From Acorus gramineus (lineage: Eukaryota; Streptophyta; Magnoliopsida; Acorales; Acoraceae): DNA of 64,000 bases. The notes beneath the pieces were generated by a model. It saw only the letters and a list, made by a program, of their open reading frames with translations. It did not search any database and was not told the DNA's origin. How positions within the stretch are numbered: position 1 is the stretch's first letter; each line of letters starts with the position of its first letter. This document shows, piece after piece, positions 12,063 through 24,511 of this stretch. The DNA lies in assembly GCA_030737835.1 (NCBI GenBank), contig CM060850.1, forward strand, positions 16,701,191 through 16,765,190. The letters run 5' to 3'. A program made the position numbers and the translations under genes.

Positions 12063-15000
12063 ATGGTGAATCATACAAGGTGAGTTTGTGAATGAGAAAC
12101 TGAAATCGAGGAACTGATGTGACTTAGTAAAGAAATCAACAAGCTGCTCTGTGGGGGAAGTACGCGTAAGCGATACTGTCTCTGCAAGGAAGTGCCGACG
12201 AATGAAGTGACAGTCAATCTCAATGTGTTTGGTCCTTTCATAAAAGACCAGATTGCTGGATATCTGAATAACAGACCGGTTATCACAATGAAGAAGAGTA
12301 GGACCAGTCATAGTGACTCCTAAGTCCACCAAAAGATGTCTAAGATGAACAATCTCCTTAGTGGTAATAGCCATGGCGCGATACTCAACCTCAGTGATGG
12401 AGAGGAAAACGACTTCCTATTTCTTGCTGTGCCAAGAGATGATGGAATCTCCAAAAAATATACAGAACCCAGTAGTAGAGCATCTAGTGGTCAGACTCTA
12501 GCCCAATAAGCATCAGTGTAAGCCTAAGAACTAGAGTCGAAGAGGACGATAGATACAATGATCTAGTGATAGTACCACGTAAATATCTGAGAATACGCAT
12601 AAGAGCACCATAATGCAATGATCGAGGGGCCGAGACAAACTGTCTAACAATGCTAATAGCATGAGCAATGTCAGGTCTGGTGATGCAGAGATATACAAGC
12701 TGACTCACAATTTGTCTATATTGAGTAGGATCTGGGAGAAGCTCACCATTTGTAGGACGAAGCTTCACATGAAGCTCAAGAGGAGTATCTGCACTGTGGG
12801 TATCGGAGAGGGCAGCACGCTCTAAAATGTTAGATGTATACTTCTGTTGAGAAAACAGAATCCCACGATCACTCTGTGCAATCTCAAGACCAAGGAAGTA
12901 GCAAAGAATACCAAGATCTTCATCTGAAACTGTCGACTTAGGTGATTCTTGACTAGAGTAATACCAGCAGAGTCATCGCCAGTTATAATCATGTCGTCAA
13001 CATACAAAAGAAGGATCACCCGTCCATGCGATGAGGAACTCACAAACATAGAATGGCCTTGGTGGCTCTCAACAAAACCACCTGTCAGAATAACACTGCG
13101 AAAACGCTCAAACCAGGCACGAGGAGCCTATTTCAATCTGTATGTAGCCCACCAAAGACGATAGACATGCTGAGGAGGTGTGCTGAGACTTGGAGGTGGC
13201 TGCATATAGACAACCTCAGATAGGTCACCGTGAAGAAAAGCATTATTCACATCCATCTGAAAGAGAGGCCAGCGACGAACAGCAGCAACGACAAGGAGAG
13301 TACGAACAGTGGTCATCTGAGCGACAGGTGCGAACATCTCCTCATAGTCAATACCATACTCCTATGTGAAACCTCAGGCAAGAAGATGAGCTATATGTCG
13401 TTCAATGGACCCATCAGGGCGATGCTTGATCTTGAAGATCCATTTGCACCTGATAGGTGTAATATCATCCAGAGAGGGAACTACATCCCAGGTCTGTGTT
13501 TGCTCAAACACTTGAAATTCCTCAGCCATGGCCTGCTGCCACTCAGGGTACTCGACTGCCTCATAGTAGGAACAGGGCTCACGATGGGCGTGTATAGCGG
13601 TGAGATATGCTTGAAACTGTGGAGAATAGGTGCTGACGGATGCAAAACCAAATTGGTCAGGTGGTCTCGAGTCATAACTGAATCGGGAAGGGGGATGACG
13701 CTCACGCTGAGGATAACGGGGCAAAGGATGAGGATCCACGACAGGAGGAGGCGCGTCAGGAATGGATGTCAAAGGACCAGTGGAGGTATCTGCAGAAGGG
13801 GCAATAGGAGATACACTAGAAGGAGAAGGTGGATCAGGTTAGTTATCTTCAGGAGTGCTAGGGTGAGATGCAGGTGTAGGAACAGACTCTAGTGCAACAG
13901 GTGGCCCAAGAAGAGGTAAAGATGCAATAGGAGAGACCTGAACAGGAGAATACACAGGAGGAGAGGACGCAGAGGGTGGAGAAGGGAAATAGGGAATATC
14001 CTTGACAAAAGACACATGACGAGCGAGACAAAAACGATCTCCAACATGATCATAGCAGCGATAACCCTTGTGTTCAAAGCTAATCTCCAAAAATACACAT
14101 TTTACTAACCGAGCAGCCAACTTGGTGCGTTGATGAGGAGGAAGAAGCACGAAACACGTACAGCCAAATGTGTGAAGTATGCCATAATCAAGTTGGGAAG
14201 AGTGAAGACGCTCATGAGGAGTAATACCAGAGAGGACAGAGGAGGGGGTGATATTGATGAGATGGACAGAGAGAAGAGCAGCCTCAGCCCAGAATGTACT
14301 GGGGACTGAAGAGGAAAGTAAGAGAGCACGAGTTGTCTCAAGAATATGACGATGTTTACGTTCAGCAACCCCATTTTGCTCATGAGTATTAGGGCAGGAT
14401 TGCTGAAAGAGGGTGTCATGAGAATGAAGCAGAGAACGCATCGTAGAAGAGATGTATTTTCGAGCAAAATCAGACCTAAAAGTTTTGATACGAGCTTGAA
14501 ATTGAGTATGAATCATATTGGTAAAAATCTCATAAATTTTGGGAACCTCAGAACGATGACGCAATAAATAAATCCAAGTGAAACGAGAGTAGTCATCAAT
14601 AAAACTAATATAATAAGAAAAATCACTTTTTGAGGTTACATGAGATGGACCCCAAATATCAGAGTTAACAAGTTCAAATGGACTAGAGGACTGATTATTA
14701 CTAGGACTAAAAGGAATAGCCACAGATTTAGCTAATTTACAACCCTCACAAACAGAAAGAGGAGAAAAAGCAATACGACCTAAGACACCAGATTGAAACA
14801 GTTCTTTGAGATGAGACTCAGAAACTTGACCTAACCTTCGATGCCACAAGTCAACATTAGAGGTGACACTACCACAGAAGACGGATGGATCAGGAACGGG
14901 AAGACGAAGATACTCAACGTAATAAAGTCCGCCAATCCTACGCCCAACGCCAATCCTATGTCCTGATCGTGGATCCTGCACAAGACAACCAGAGGTGGTA

Positions 15001-15330
15001 AAGGTAACAGTGAGACTATAATCACACAATCGACTAATAGATATAAGATTCATGCAAAGGTCAAGGGCATGTAAAACAAATGGTAATGAAAGGCGGCCTG
15101 TAGGGTCAGAGGTGATAGTGATCGATCCATACTACATGATGACTAATGGAGAGCCATCTGCAGTATGAATCATGGGTAGGTGTGAAGGTGCCGGTGAGCA
15201 TACTGTGAGGATAGAACTGTCCGATGTCATATGATGTGAAGCACCCGAATAAAAAATCCAATGAACAGGAGTACCTGAAGTAGTAGAGAAAGCAAAGGGA
15301 GTAGAAGAACCAGGAGGTTGTTGCATGATC
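12060..15330 (-). pseudogene. Copia pol (protease, integrase, RT, RNase H), broken
   Basis: On the minus strand, in order: protease near 15,250, where the usual DSGAS motif reads WIFYSGASHHMTSD, so the catalytic Asp is Tyr. Integrase at 14,870-14,280 has VNSDIWGPS, TFRSDFARKY and NGVAERKHRH, so D-D-E is retained. RT lies at 13,490-12,820 ([36 protein letters not shown]). RNase H lies at 12,374-12,050 (LLHCDNRSVI; RTKHIEIDCHFIRR). The open frames (15,053-13,839, 13,772-13,374, 13,337-13,128, 13,049-12,822, 12,768-12,484, 12,374-12,042) are separated by stops or frameshifts, so no polyprotein can be made. Confidence 0.92.
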
Positions 15331-15339
15331 AGCTGGTCG

Positions 15340-16353
15340 AGGCTCTCTCAGATACGCCCAAGCTGATCTGTGTAGGAAGACGGAGTGTTAGTAGCAACAG
15401 CAGCAGAAGTATAGGGACCAGTTGAGCAACGATGTCCTCTCCCTCTTGGTCCAAAGTTCTTTTCGAGATGAAGCTTCCAACAATTGATGGTCGGATGTCC
15501 AGTCTTCTTCCAGTGATCACAAATATACCACTTTTGAGAAGAGCCTGTGAGAGATGCAGAAGTAGTAGCCGCCAAGACACCCTCATAAGTGGAAGATGGA
15601 GTAGACTGGTGCAAAGCAATGGTGCAAAGACGAGTCTCTTTAGTGACAATCTCAGCGACAGCGGATTCCAGTCGAGGGAGTGGATCCCGATGAATAAGTT
15701 GACCGGCCAACACAGAAAGCTCTGGATGAACAGCCATCAGATACTGGTGCAACTCGCGATGATCACGAAAAGCTTCTCGCTCGGCAGGAGTGGCCATCGG
15801 TCCAGGTTCAAGCGCACGAAGTTCCTTGAAGTTCGCCCTCATGCAGCCATAGAGAGCCTCAGCAGATAGATCACCTTGAGTAGCAATCTGAGTCTCGACA
15901 GAAGTTGATATTCAAGGGCACCGCTTTTCTCGACAAAGCGATCACAAAGATGAGTCGACACTGTGGTGGACGACAACAAACCAGTGAGATCTGCACGAAT
16001 GGAACGATCAACAGAGTTGATCAGATAAGAGCGCACACGTCTGTCCCGCATGCGCCATGTGGTATATGTCGGGTCTCGATCAGAAGGTTGCACAGTAGAA
16101 CCATCAATATAACCGACAAGATCACAACGATCAAGAGCGCTCTACACCGTAATGTGCAAGAGTGACCAATCGTCTGTAGAACTGAGAGGAAAATCGATCG
16201 AGTTCGGAAGATTGTCCCAAAAATTCTCAAAAACCCCATCTGAGAGAGAGTAGCAGCTTGAGAGAGATTAGATACCGTAGCAGCCTGAGAGAGATCAGCC
16301 ACCTTCGAAGCTGATGGCAGAAGAATAGGGTTGCCGTTGGTTTTGGACATCAT
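15340..16353 (-). pseudogene. Copia gag, broken
   Basis: Frames at 16,353-16,021, 16,093-15,839 and 15,842-15,348 together cover a copia gag. Features include a start-like MSKTNGN at 16,350, a capsid-like stretch (RMRDRRVRSYLINSVDRSIR) and a zinc knuckle near 15,530 that reads CDHWKKTGHPTINC. The second Cys of the CCHC box is Trp. Frameshifts near 16,210 and 15,840 break it. Between gag and the primer-binding site (16,480-17,200) lies a GC-rich leader whose Ala/Arg-rich open frames look like composition artefacts. Confidence 0.75.
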
Positions 16354-17224
16354 GCAGAACCACTCGGATGAAGATCAACACCAAACGAAGACGTAGAGCA
16401 TGAAAAATTGAACAAAATGGACTCCTGGAACACCTCAATCGGACATCCAGAAAGGAAGTTAGGACCGATTTAGTGATTCGAAGTCTCAAGGAAGCGCCAG
16501 AGGGTGGCCGGTGGCGGCAATGGGCGACCGGAGGTGACCTGAGGGCGGATTGGGTCCGGGTTGGGTGCTGGGCCGGGTTGCAGATCTGGGTCGGATTGGC
16601 GGATTCGGGTCAAGTGTTGGGCTCCGGGTCAGACTCGCGAGTCTGGTCAATCGCTAGGCCGGGTCACAGATGGGTGCTGAGCCGGGCTGGTCGTGTGCGA
16701 ACGAGTGCTGGGCCGGGCGCGGAGGAGTGCGCGAGTGGATCTGGGACGGGCGAGTAATGCGAACAGGCTTGCACGAGCTGGCCTAGCGGATCCCGGGAAA
16801 TCCAGGCAGGATCAGCGCAGCGTTGGCCGGGCGAATTTTTTGAACGCAGCAGATCCTGGGAAATCCGAGTAGGACGCGTGCAGGGCAGGGGCACGACTGG
16901 GCGCTCGACAGGGTGTGCGGCAAGGCAGGGCGCGTGGCAGGACTGGGCATGCTGCAGGGCAGGGCTGCTCGGCGCGACAGGGCAGGGCTGCACCAGCAGC
17001 TGCAGGACAGGGCGCGTTAGCAGCGGGTGCTGCGCGAGCAGTGGCAGGGCGGCGTGCGTTGGCGATAGGGGCTGCAGGAGCTGCGGCAGGGGCAGCGCGA
17101 GCATCGGCAGGGGCGGCGCGCGCAGCGGCAAGGGCACGACGGCGACGACGAATGACGACGACATTGACGACGACGGCGACGATGAAGGATTCCAAAAAAA
17201 TAAAAATTAGGGTTTTTGAGGTGG

Positions 17225-17238
17225 TGACTCTGATACCA
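17225..17238 (-). other. Copia primer-binding site (initiator tRNA-Met)
   Basis: On the minus strand TGGTATCAGAGTCA follows the 5' LTR with no gap. The first 11 bases match the complement of the 3' end of plant initiator tRNA-Met, the usual primer for Ty1/copia elements. Confidence 0.85.
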
Positions 17239-17360
17239 TGTTACAATCAGATAATGGAATAATGGAATCCTTGTATTGCACTTAGGGTTTAATCCCTTTA
17301 TATACAAGTACACATAGGATTACACATGTAATACACTATGACATAACACATAATTTAACA
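17239..17360 (-). repeat. Copia 5' LTR
   Basis: This 122-bp LTR has intact plus-strand ends TGTTACAATC…AATTTAACA. It is followed on the plus strand by target duplication CCATC. It matches 11,924-12,047. Confidence 0.92.
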
Positions 17361-17476
17361 CCATCAATACTTTAGAACACCGACATAGCAGGGAGGTTGA
17401 GGTCCAACAAGAATTTAGTGATTACAACAGGCGATCTCCTCCTTCGCAATCCCATCATTGTAGTGTTTCCTCGTGT
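17361..17476 (-). pseudogene. 3' end of a decayed zinc-finger gene (paralogue of 45192-45839)
   Basis: Read on the minus strand, 17,476-17,366 aligns with the last part of the intact gene. 'cgaggaaacactacaatg' matches the end of finger 2 and 'ttgttggacctcaacctccc' matches the LDLNLP EAR motif, followed by a UTR that continues across the copia insertion at 11,923. The rest of the coding sequence is missing beyond 17,476. At 17,463-17,465 the codon for the fourth zinc ligand of finger 2 is CAC (His), whereas the intact gene has AAC (Asn). No function is expected. Confidence 0.72.
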
Positions 17477-17889
17477 TAGAGTCGGTTATGAGAATTTAAT
17501 TTTTTGACTGAGTCCTAGGTGAAATTTTAAAACGGCCCCCATACATTATCACAAAAAAATCTAAATTGTTTTAATTTCGTACACTACAAATATTAAAAAA
17601 TATATAAATAATATTGTACAATCATTTAAATTAAAACATTCCATGTTATCGTATTCACTTAATAAAAGCGAAAAAAATTAAATTTTAATGAAATAGAAAA
17701 TTATAAAAATTAAAAAATGTCTATAAAAGAGGATTTGAACATATTCAACCACATGGGGAGAGAAAGATGGATTTGAGAAAGAAACTATTTTGAGAGGGAG
17801 TAAGAGAGAGAAACATGTTGGAGAGAAAGAGACTTGAAATTGAAATGTCTATTGTCATTATGGTTGAAGAGACATAGGGAAATGAAAGA

Positions 17890-18137
17890 ATTTAGGCTTG
17901 GCTGTTGAGCAAGTTCATGATGGATGAACGACAGAGAGAGTTGGCTTTCTTCCACAATGCCAATTTCTTCTGGGATGCAGTCTCCTCGGATGGTTTATCG
18001 CCGGTCAAGATATTAAAGGCCTTCAAAAGTTGAGGAGTGAATATGATCTTCCTCTTCCATGCATTGAAATCAGTGCCATCGAACTTGTCCAATTTGGACA
18101 CATCAAGCCCCATCATCATCAACAGATCCATAAAGCC
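17890..18137 (-). pseudogene. Copia-type gag N-terminal fragment
   Basis: A minus-strand frame contains SKLDKFDGTDFNAWKRKIIF then LLKAFNILTGDKP. This resembles the start of copia gag polyproteins (pattern 'KLxKFDGxNFxxWKxKM'). It is short, lacks LTRs nearby, and differs from the gag of the 11,924-17,360 element. It is probably an orphan fragment. A small host gene captured from gag is possible but unsupported. Confidence 0.5.
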
Positions 18138-18374
18138 TTAAGAAAAAAAAATGTCTATTTAATAGCAAGGATTCCAGCCCAGTTAATAGCTGTCCCTACT
18201 CTAATATTTCAAGTGGCCACTTATAATTTTATTATGATTCCTTCATAACTTGAACAGATTAAACATGTCGTCAAATTCTAGCAACTTTACACAATCAATG
18301 AATTAGCTGCAAAAAGGACACATGACAACACTTTAATTATAGCAAATACTACTCAAATAGTGAATCCAAAACAT

Positions 18375-19559
18375 CAGGGGCGGAGCCAGGAATTAGAATA
18401 AGTGGGGGCCGAGTTGCAAACAAACTTAGAATAAAAAAGAATGTATTCATAAAACAATATAATTATCTGATAATTTAAGATAATTAAAATTGATGAATAA
18501 TGAGAAAGTCATTGAAGTAATGGATAATTTAGATAGAAAGTTATTTTTTACTACTTTTTTCACATTTAGAAAATCTGAATATTTTATTTGAATTTTTTTT
18601 TAAAAAACTAGCAATCTCATTATTTACATTCACACAAAATTTTAAAACATAATAAGCTTGAAAATATTTAAAAAATAAATATGAAAAAATAATTGATCGC
18701 AAATTAAACATAAGGATACCCTTAAAACATATATTAAAAATATTAACTTCCAAAAAGCCTGATATATTCAAATTAGTGATAATGAAAAAAAATAAAAAAA
18801 TCATTAACAAATAAATAACTGTGGTTTAATTTTTCAACCATCGTCCCTTAAACCAAGTTTTTTTTACCAATTTCGAGAAAATTCAACCCATTTGTAGTCA
18901 TGTAACTAACGCATTATATGAAATCACGTAACGCAACATATATTATACTATCTCGGTATATTTTTTATATAAAAAATATATGTAAAATATATGCATTCAA
19001 TTTATATAAGTATGTATTTAATTTTTATGAGGGAATAAAAAAATATATGTAAAATATATGCATTCAATTTATATAAGTATGTATTTAATTTTTATGAGGG
19101 AAGGTACTTACAAACGGGATTACGAAACTAGGCTGAATATAACAATTTTCAACCCCAATATTCACATAATATTTCAATTCATTTCATTAACACCCCCCAA
19201 CACACCCCTAAAAATAAAAAATTCAATTTTCAAAATGGTCTTTCACAAGGAAAACTTTTCCTGGGTATTATATACTTACATTGCATAACTAATATGAAAC
19301 TTTTGCCTAATAAAATATTTTATCAAGGAATATGTTTTTGTAGGGGATTTGTGTAGAGAAAAATATCGCTTTGATTTATTAGCAACTAAATTACCAACGA
19401 AATGTTTTCCTTGGTAATACTGTTTACCAACGAATTAATATATTTTACCAAAGAAATATTTTACGACTAAATATCATATTTCTTGTAATAACTTTCACCC
19501 GTGGTTTCGACCTTGGGGGTGCGGTCCTGGCCCTAGCCCACTCCCTGGCTCCGCCCCTG
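18375..19559. mobile_element. Complete non-autonomous hAT element (Tip100-like ends)
   Basis: This 1185-bp element begins CAGGGGCGGAGCCAGGA and ends with its inverted match TCCCTGGCTCCGCCCCTG. A perfect 8-bp duplication CAAAACAT lies at 18,367-18,374 and 19,560-19,567. CAGGGGCGGAG is the terminal repeat described for the Tip100 branch of hAT. No transposase is recognisable inside. Near its right end (19,375-19,495) is sequence with 'ttaccaacgaa' and 'cttggtaa' motifs ending 'tttcttgtaat', like a decayed CACTA terminus, so it may carry a nested or captured piece. Confidence 0.9.
18971..19101. repeat. 65-bp tandem duplication inside the hAT element
   Basis: Two adjacent copies of an AT-rich unit run from 'aaaaaatatatgtaaaatat' to 'tttttatgaggga'. 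They are nearly identical, indicating recent slippage or unequal exchange. Confidence 0.85.
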
Positions 19560-22500
19560 CAAAACATTAGGCTTTTAGCCTTTGTTGAAGATGATGATGA
19601 CACCAGAAAATGATAAAACACAGTTCTATTTATAAATTACTAACACAAACATCTTCAGATAGCTCTAACACATCTCCAAAAAGGTAGAGAATCGTGGAGC
19701 AGCATGAGCAGCAAAAGTCATGTAAAATTGCAAATGATGCAGGAAATTAAAGGGGCAATCAAAATAAAATGTGAGACGAGAGCCTACAAGTGATATCATA
19801 TAGAAATGCTACACAGAATGAAGGCACACCATCTATAGATATTCTTTTTCATTAAAAAAAAGAGATACTAACGAATGGAAGAACTGAAGTTTAGGTTGAT
19901 TCAAGAGGGGAGGAAGAGAAGGGGATTCAAGAGAAGCTTAGATGGGAGATCTACTCATGACCATAATGGAATCCCCGAGCAAACACAGCTATGGAGCGAC
20001 CAACAAACAGTCCCTCTCCACATGCACCCTTTGTCCAAGGCATGTTAGGACACACACACACACTAGTTATATACACGCGGTGAATGTAAATGTACCATAT
20101 TTACTATAATATTGATAGTAATAACACAACATAGATGAAATCTTTATAGAAAATTAAACTATCCAAAAAACTCATTCTATTTAACATATAGGGTGTCATG
20201 TAATGCATAGTTTTCTATATATAATAAGAATAACGTAACTAATTTTTATAAAATACAATTGAGATAGATTTATTGAATATCTTTAACTTTGAATTATTAA
20301 CATTTGAATATTCAATTAAGATAGATTTAACGAATATCTTTAATTTGAATTATTAGAATTTGAATATATTGATACGATTTACTTAAATATAATTTTAAAA
20401 TCCTAAAATATATTTATGATTTATCTAAATCTAATTTGAAATCTTAAATTTTGAAAACAATTACTAAATTTATGAGGGGAAAAAAGACAAAAATGGAAAA
20501 GATAGGTTACTATCCCTTTAACAAGTGATACATACATATATATATAAATATATATATATACACACACACACTCCTGAAAACAATCGAATTCTTTAATTCG
20601 ACTTTTTGTTATTGAAAAATTCATTATTTATTCTATTTCGGAATTCTAGTACTAAATAAAAAGATCACGATTTGGCATGAACCGAAATAATTGTTTTTTA
20701 CTGTAATAAAACCTAGTAAGACCAACCAACGGGTTAGGTTTCGCTAGAATCCCAGTTAGTTTGTTTTGAAGCAAACCCATAGAATAGTGTGTAGCCTTTT
20801 TTATTTATTTATTTTTATTTATGATATTTCTTTTTTTTAATTCTTTTTTTATTTTATATTTTATTTATGATATTTATTTTTATTTATTTATGATATTTAT
20901 GATGTTATGATCCTTATATAGTTATATTATATTCTACATAGTTCCTTGTGTTAGAAGCCTAGGTTACGTGATGCAAATTTGATATAAGAAAAAGAAACAA
21001 TTAATCTAATACAAATTTGATGAGACATTTTTATTTCTTATTTTCTAATTTCGGGTCCATTTTAGGTAGTCTACAATTTATCAAATTAGTAAGTTTTATT
21101 TTAGTAGATTTGATAGAGTTTTAATAACTCTATTAAAGGAATATGAATTTAATATATTTCATTCTCTAAAGATTGAGTTTTCTAATTCTTTAAGTCAGAG
21201 CACCTTATATAAACATGTGAATGATATGTGTACAAATCACTATAAATTTCAATTTCAGTTTTTCTAAGTTTTTTTTTTTGTGCTTAAGAAAAGGATCTAC
21301 AGAGTCGCCGTACGTTTCACGCTTTCGAAGCACTGGTACATGGCCTTCATCATTATATTGCTCTACATTGTATTAAACTATCCGTAATTCCAATTTACCT
21401 TGCATTTTGCAACATACATTTGTATAGATATATATGTTAATGGGATGTTGAGTTTCATTGACCTTTTTTATTCATATTTTTTGTTAGTTGGTGTCTCCTT
21501 TAGTGTAAGATGAAACTATAATTCCAATAATATGCATAGACAACATTGTCCCATTTTCTCAACTAATAACTCTTGAGTTGGACAATATGGTTTTATTTTT
21601 TATATGATTTAATAAATAATTTACCTCTGTCCTCTTACTCCTGTTCATATATTGTTTATTTTTATAAAATAAAAAATGATCATATTTTTCCTATAAAAAA
21701 ACAAATAATTTTTCTCAGTCTTTGAAAAAGATGTATGTCATGTAGAGATGTTGATTGTTGGTATATATTGGAGGAGATGCATAAAAGACTTTTATTTGAA
21801 TATTTTTGTTTGATTTTTAACAATATATATCAGGCCGCGAAATAGCGTTAATGGTTTGCAGGAAATTAAATTTGTACAGCTAATGCATCAATTAATTCCA
21901 TTAAAAATATTAGGTTAATAGTCTATCATAAATTTTTTGTAAATCATTTAATGGAAATGTTGATAGATAATAATGTAAACAATTTTTTTTTATAAAAAGT
22001 ATCTTAGACATGGATATACTTGACAATAGACTCATTAGAGTTAAATATTAGTCATGTAAAAGTGTTTTTTTTTATATTTCAATTAAATTTTAATTAAAAA
22101 TTCTTGTTCTTTTTTTTTAATAATTATAGTGCATTGTTGTCTGTTTGCCTGTGGGTTTTTTAACCCTCAAAATTGTGAGGGCTTTCCATGTTATTTTGTT
22201 ATATTTTTCACATTTTTCTCGTTGCACTATGCTGATTTGTGATTATTTTAGACTACGTATGTAATTTTTTATTAATATTATTCATTTTGCACATATAAAT
22301 GAGTTATATATTGACTTAACAAGCTATTTTTTTTTATTCTTTTTTTAATTATCGTTTTTAAAGAAACCATTAGTCTATTACATAACCACCCTTTCGACAA
22401 TCATCTCTTCTTTATTTATGTCAAAATTCATAATTGAACAATTATAAAGGGTAACGATTTGTTACAAATAAAAATATTTAAAATAAAATTATTTGTTTTG

Positions 22501-23274
22501 TTATAAGATACAACTTACAATAATTTTAAGATTGTCTATTAAATATCGTGTGCAATAGGGTCTTATTATACGGTGATGATACATAGACCTCCAGTTATAT
22601 GCCCCACTCACAAACCTCATGAAATGTCATCACCGTATTAGTTGACTTGTGAACTTTTAAAAAAGAGTAAAATAGTAAAATTTAAAAATACCCCCACATA
22701 AAAACCCCTCGAATTTGCACATGTGAATCAATTAATCCCGGTTTCTTGTTCATCAATTGGTCATCCCCGTCTTTTTCGACGAGCCAAAACCAACATTCAA
22801 ATTCCTAAATCTCCAAAATCAAAACATCTAATGAAATTTAGGTAAAAAAATCCCTATTCGTTTAGTCAAAAATCCCCTTTCGTTTTGTTTCGTTAATCCA
22901 AGTAGAGTTTGAAGATTCTTTAAAGATTCTTTGCAATTTTTTCAACATCAAATTTAAACAATGACGACAAGTAGTAAGCACCTTTTGCTTTTGTTTTCAG
23001 GTATTTTTTTCTTTTTCTATTTTTTTCTTTTTTCTTTTTGCAATTTTGCTTATTAAAGTGCTGTCAAGAGCCTTGTGTGTTAATTCTTTTTAACATATCT
23101 ATAATGGATGTCCGGTGAGGTAGTTGTTTTTAAAGTTTTCAATGAAACCATTACACTATTACAAATATAAAAATATTTTAAAAATATAAAGTTTATATAT
23201 TCATTTTGTTATAAGATACAAATTAAATTAATTTTAAGATTGGCTTGCAAATATCGAGCTTAATGGGGTCTTAC

Positions 23275-23300
23275 TATCTATCTATCTATCTATCTATCTA
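23275..23300. repeat. (TATC)n microsatellite
   Basis: There are about six to seven uninterrupted TATC units at the point where unit A stops matching unit B. Confidence 0.9.
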
Positions 23301-23942
23301 TTATACTAAGCCAAAGTATTTAAGTTTTCAAGTCTGTTCTTTTATAACATTTTCATTTTTTTAATTAACTATTAATTATTAGTTATCTTTGATTTTAGAT
23401 TAAGGTTAAGAATGAAAAAATATTTTTATTAGTTTGATGTTGGGATAAGGATAAAAAAAATCTACTTATATATATATATATCGAAATTGAATAATATCAT
23501 ATTCATATTCACCAGATTAATCTCAATATTTTTAATAATTTTTCAAGATATATTGAATGAATGGAGGTGATCATGCCACATCATATTAATTTTTTTAGTT
23601 ATTATTTTTTAATAGATTTAGATTGAGATAATCATGGAATATTTGTAATAAATAGCTAATTTTGAGTCAAATTGGCAAATTTGAGTTTCAATGTTTGATC
23701 TCACTTTTTATCGTGAAATTGTCATTTTTAGGAAAAATCTACTACACAATCATAAGTGTATATCGAAAATATCTTTCTACTGAGATATTGATTACCTAAA
23801 TCAAAGTTACAGTTGAAAAGTTATAAATTTTTAAATAATTTCAAGAATAATTTAATTCTTTTCTTTTTTTTGTATCTATATATACATTGGATAGTATCAT
23901 CCATATCCACCAAATATTAATTATTATTTTTGGTATATATAT

Positions 23943-24511
23943 GAGGAGTGCAACTTTGATCGGTTAAACCGAATCCAATCTAAATCAATTTTTTACGGGT
24001 TTTGGTCAATAGAGTTTTTGTTTGGTTTGTGTATGGATTGAAAAATTAATAAACTAATATACTTTGGTTTGGGTTTGGCTTTGCATAAAAAATAATTGAA
24101 TTAACCGAACTAAACTCAGTTAAATTTAAACATATGATTATTCATAATCCATATGGTTTAGATCATTCATTTTATATTAAAAATTATATTCTTTTATATC
24201 GTTAATATTCATAACAATTAAATGCAAATTTATACCATCACTCCTAGTATTTTGATATTTATATAAAGTTGTAACCAACCTCTAAAAAATATCTAACCAA
24301 CACAAATTGGTAGGAAGAAAAAAATGGGTATGTATATGTTTTTCTTTAACAATTCAGTTAAGTTGGTTAAGTTCAGGTTAACCAAATAAAGTTCAGTTCA
24401 ATTTGGTTTTGGTTTTTCTATTTAGTTCGATTATCGGTTTATATGTAGTTGTAGTTTGATTCAGTATAGGTTTGCCAAAAATCAAATCAAATCGACCGAA
24501 TTGTACCCCTG
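23943..24511. mobile_element. Candidate MITE in unit A
   Basis: The left end 'gaggagtgcaactttgatcggtt' (23,943) and the reverse complement of the right end 'aggggtacaattcggtcgat' (24,510) are imperfect inverted repeats. The interior is rich in 'ggtttggttt' and 'aaccgaac' motifs typical of a common plant MITE type. Unit B lacks it. No clean target duplication could be fixed because the flanks are TA-repeats. Confidence 0.5.

Larger units (their letters stand above)
11924..17360 (-). mobile_element. Ty1/copia LTR retrotransposon, full length but inactive
   Basis: This 5437-bp element on the minus strand has short LTRs (11,924-12,047 and 17,239-17,360) and a perfect 5-bp target duplication CCATC (11,919-11,923 and 17,361-17,365). 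Adjacent to the right-hand (5') LTR, minus-strand TGGTATCAGAG is a primer-binding site for initiator tRNA-Met. A purine-rich tract GAGTTTGAGAGGGGT abuts the 3' LTR. Gag, protease, integrase, RT and RNase H follow in copia order but are broken by stops and frameshifts. It sits in the 3' UTR of a zinc-finger relic whose coding end lies at 17,366-17,476. Short LTRs resemble the Ale-type lineage, but I cannot confirm this. Confidence 0.95.

Noticed and set aside
16470-17200. Ala/Arg-rich ORFs on both strands
   Set aside because: They lie in the GC-rich leader of the copia element between the primer-binding site and gag. The frames overlap and lack motifs.
22958-23005. Possible first exon (atgacgacaagtagtaag… ending at cag|gtattt)
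   Set aside because: It has an ATG and a donor-like site, but no downstream exon could be linked and unit B lacks the sequence. It is too weak to call.
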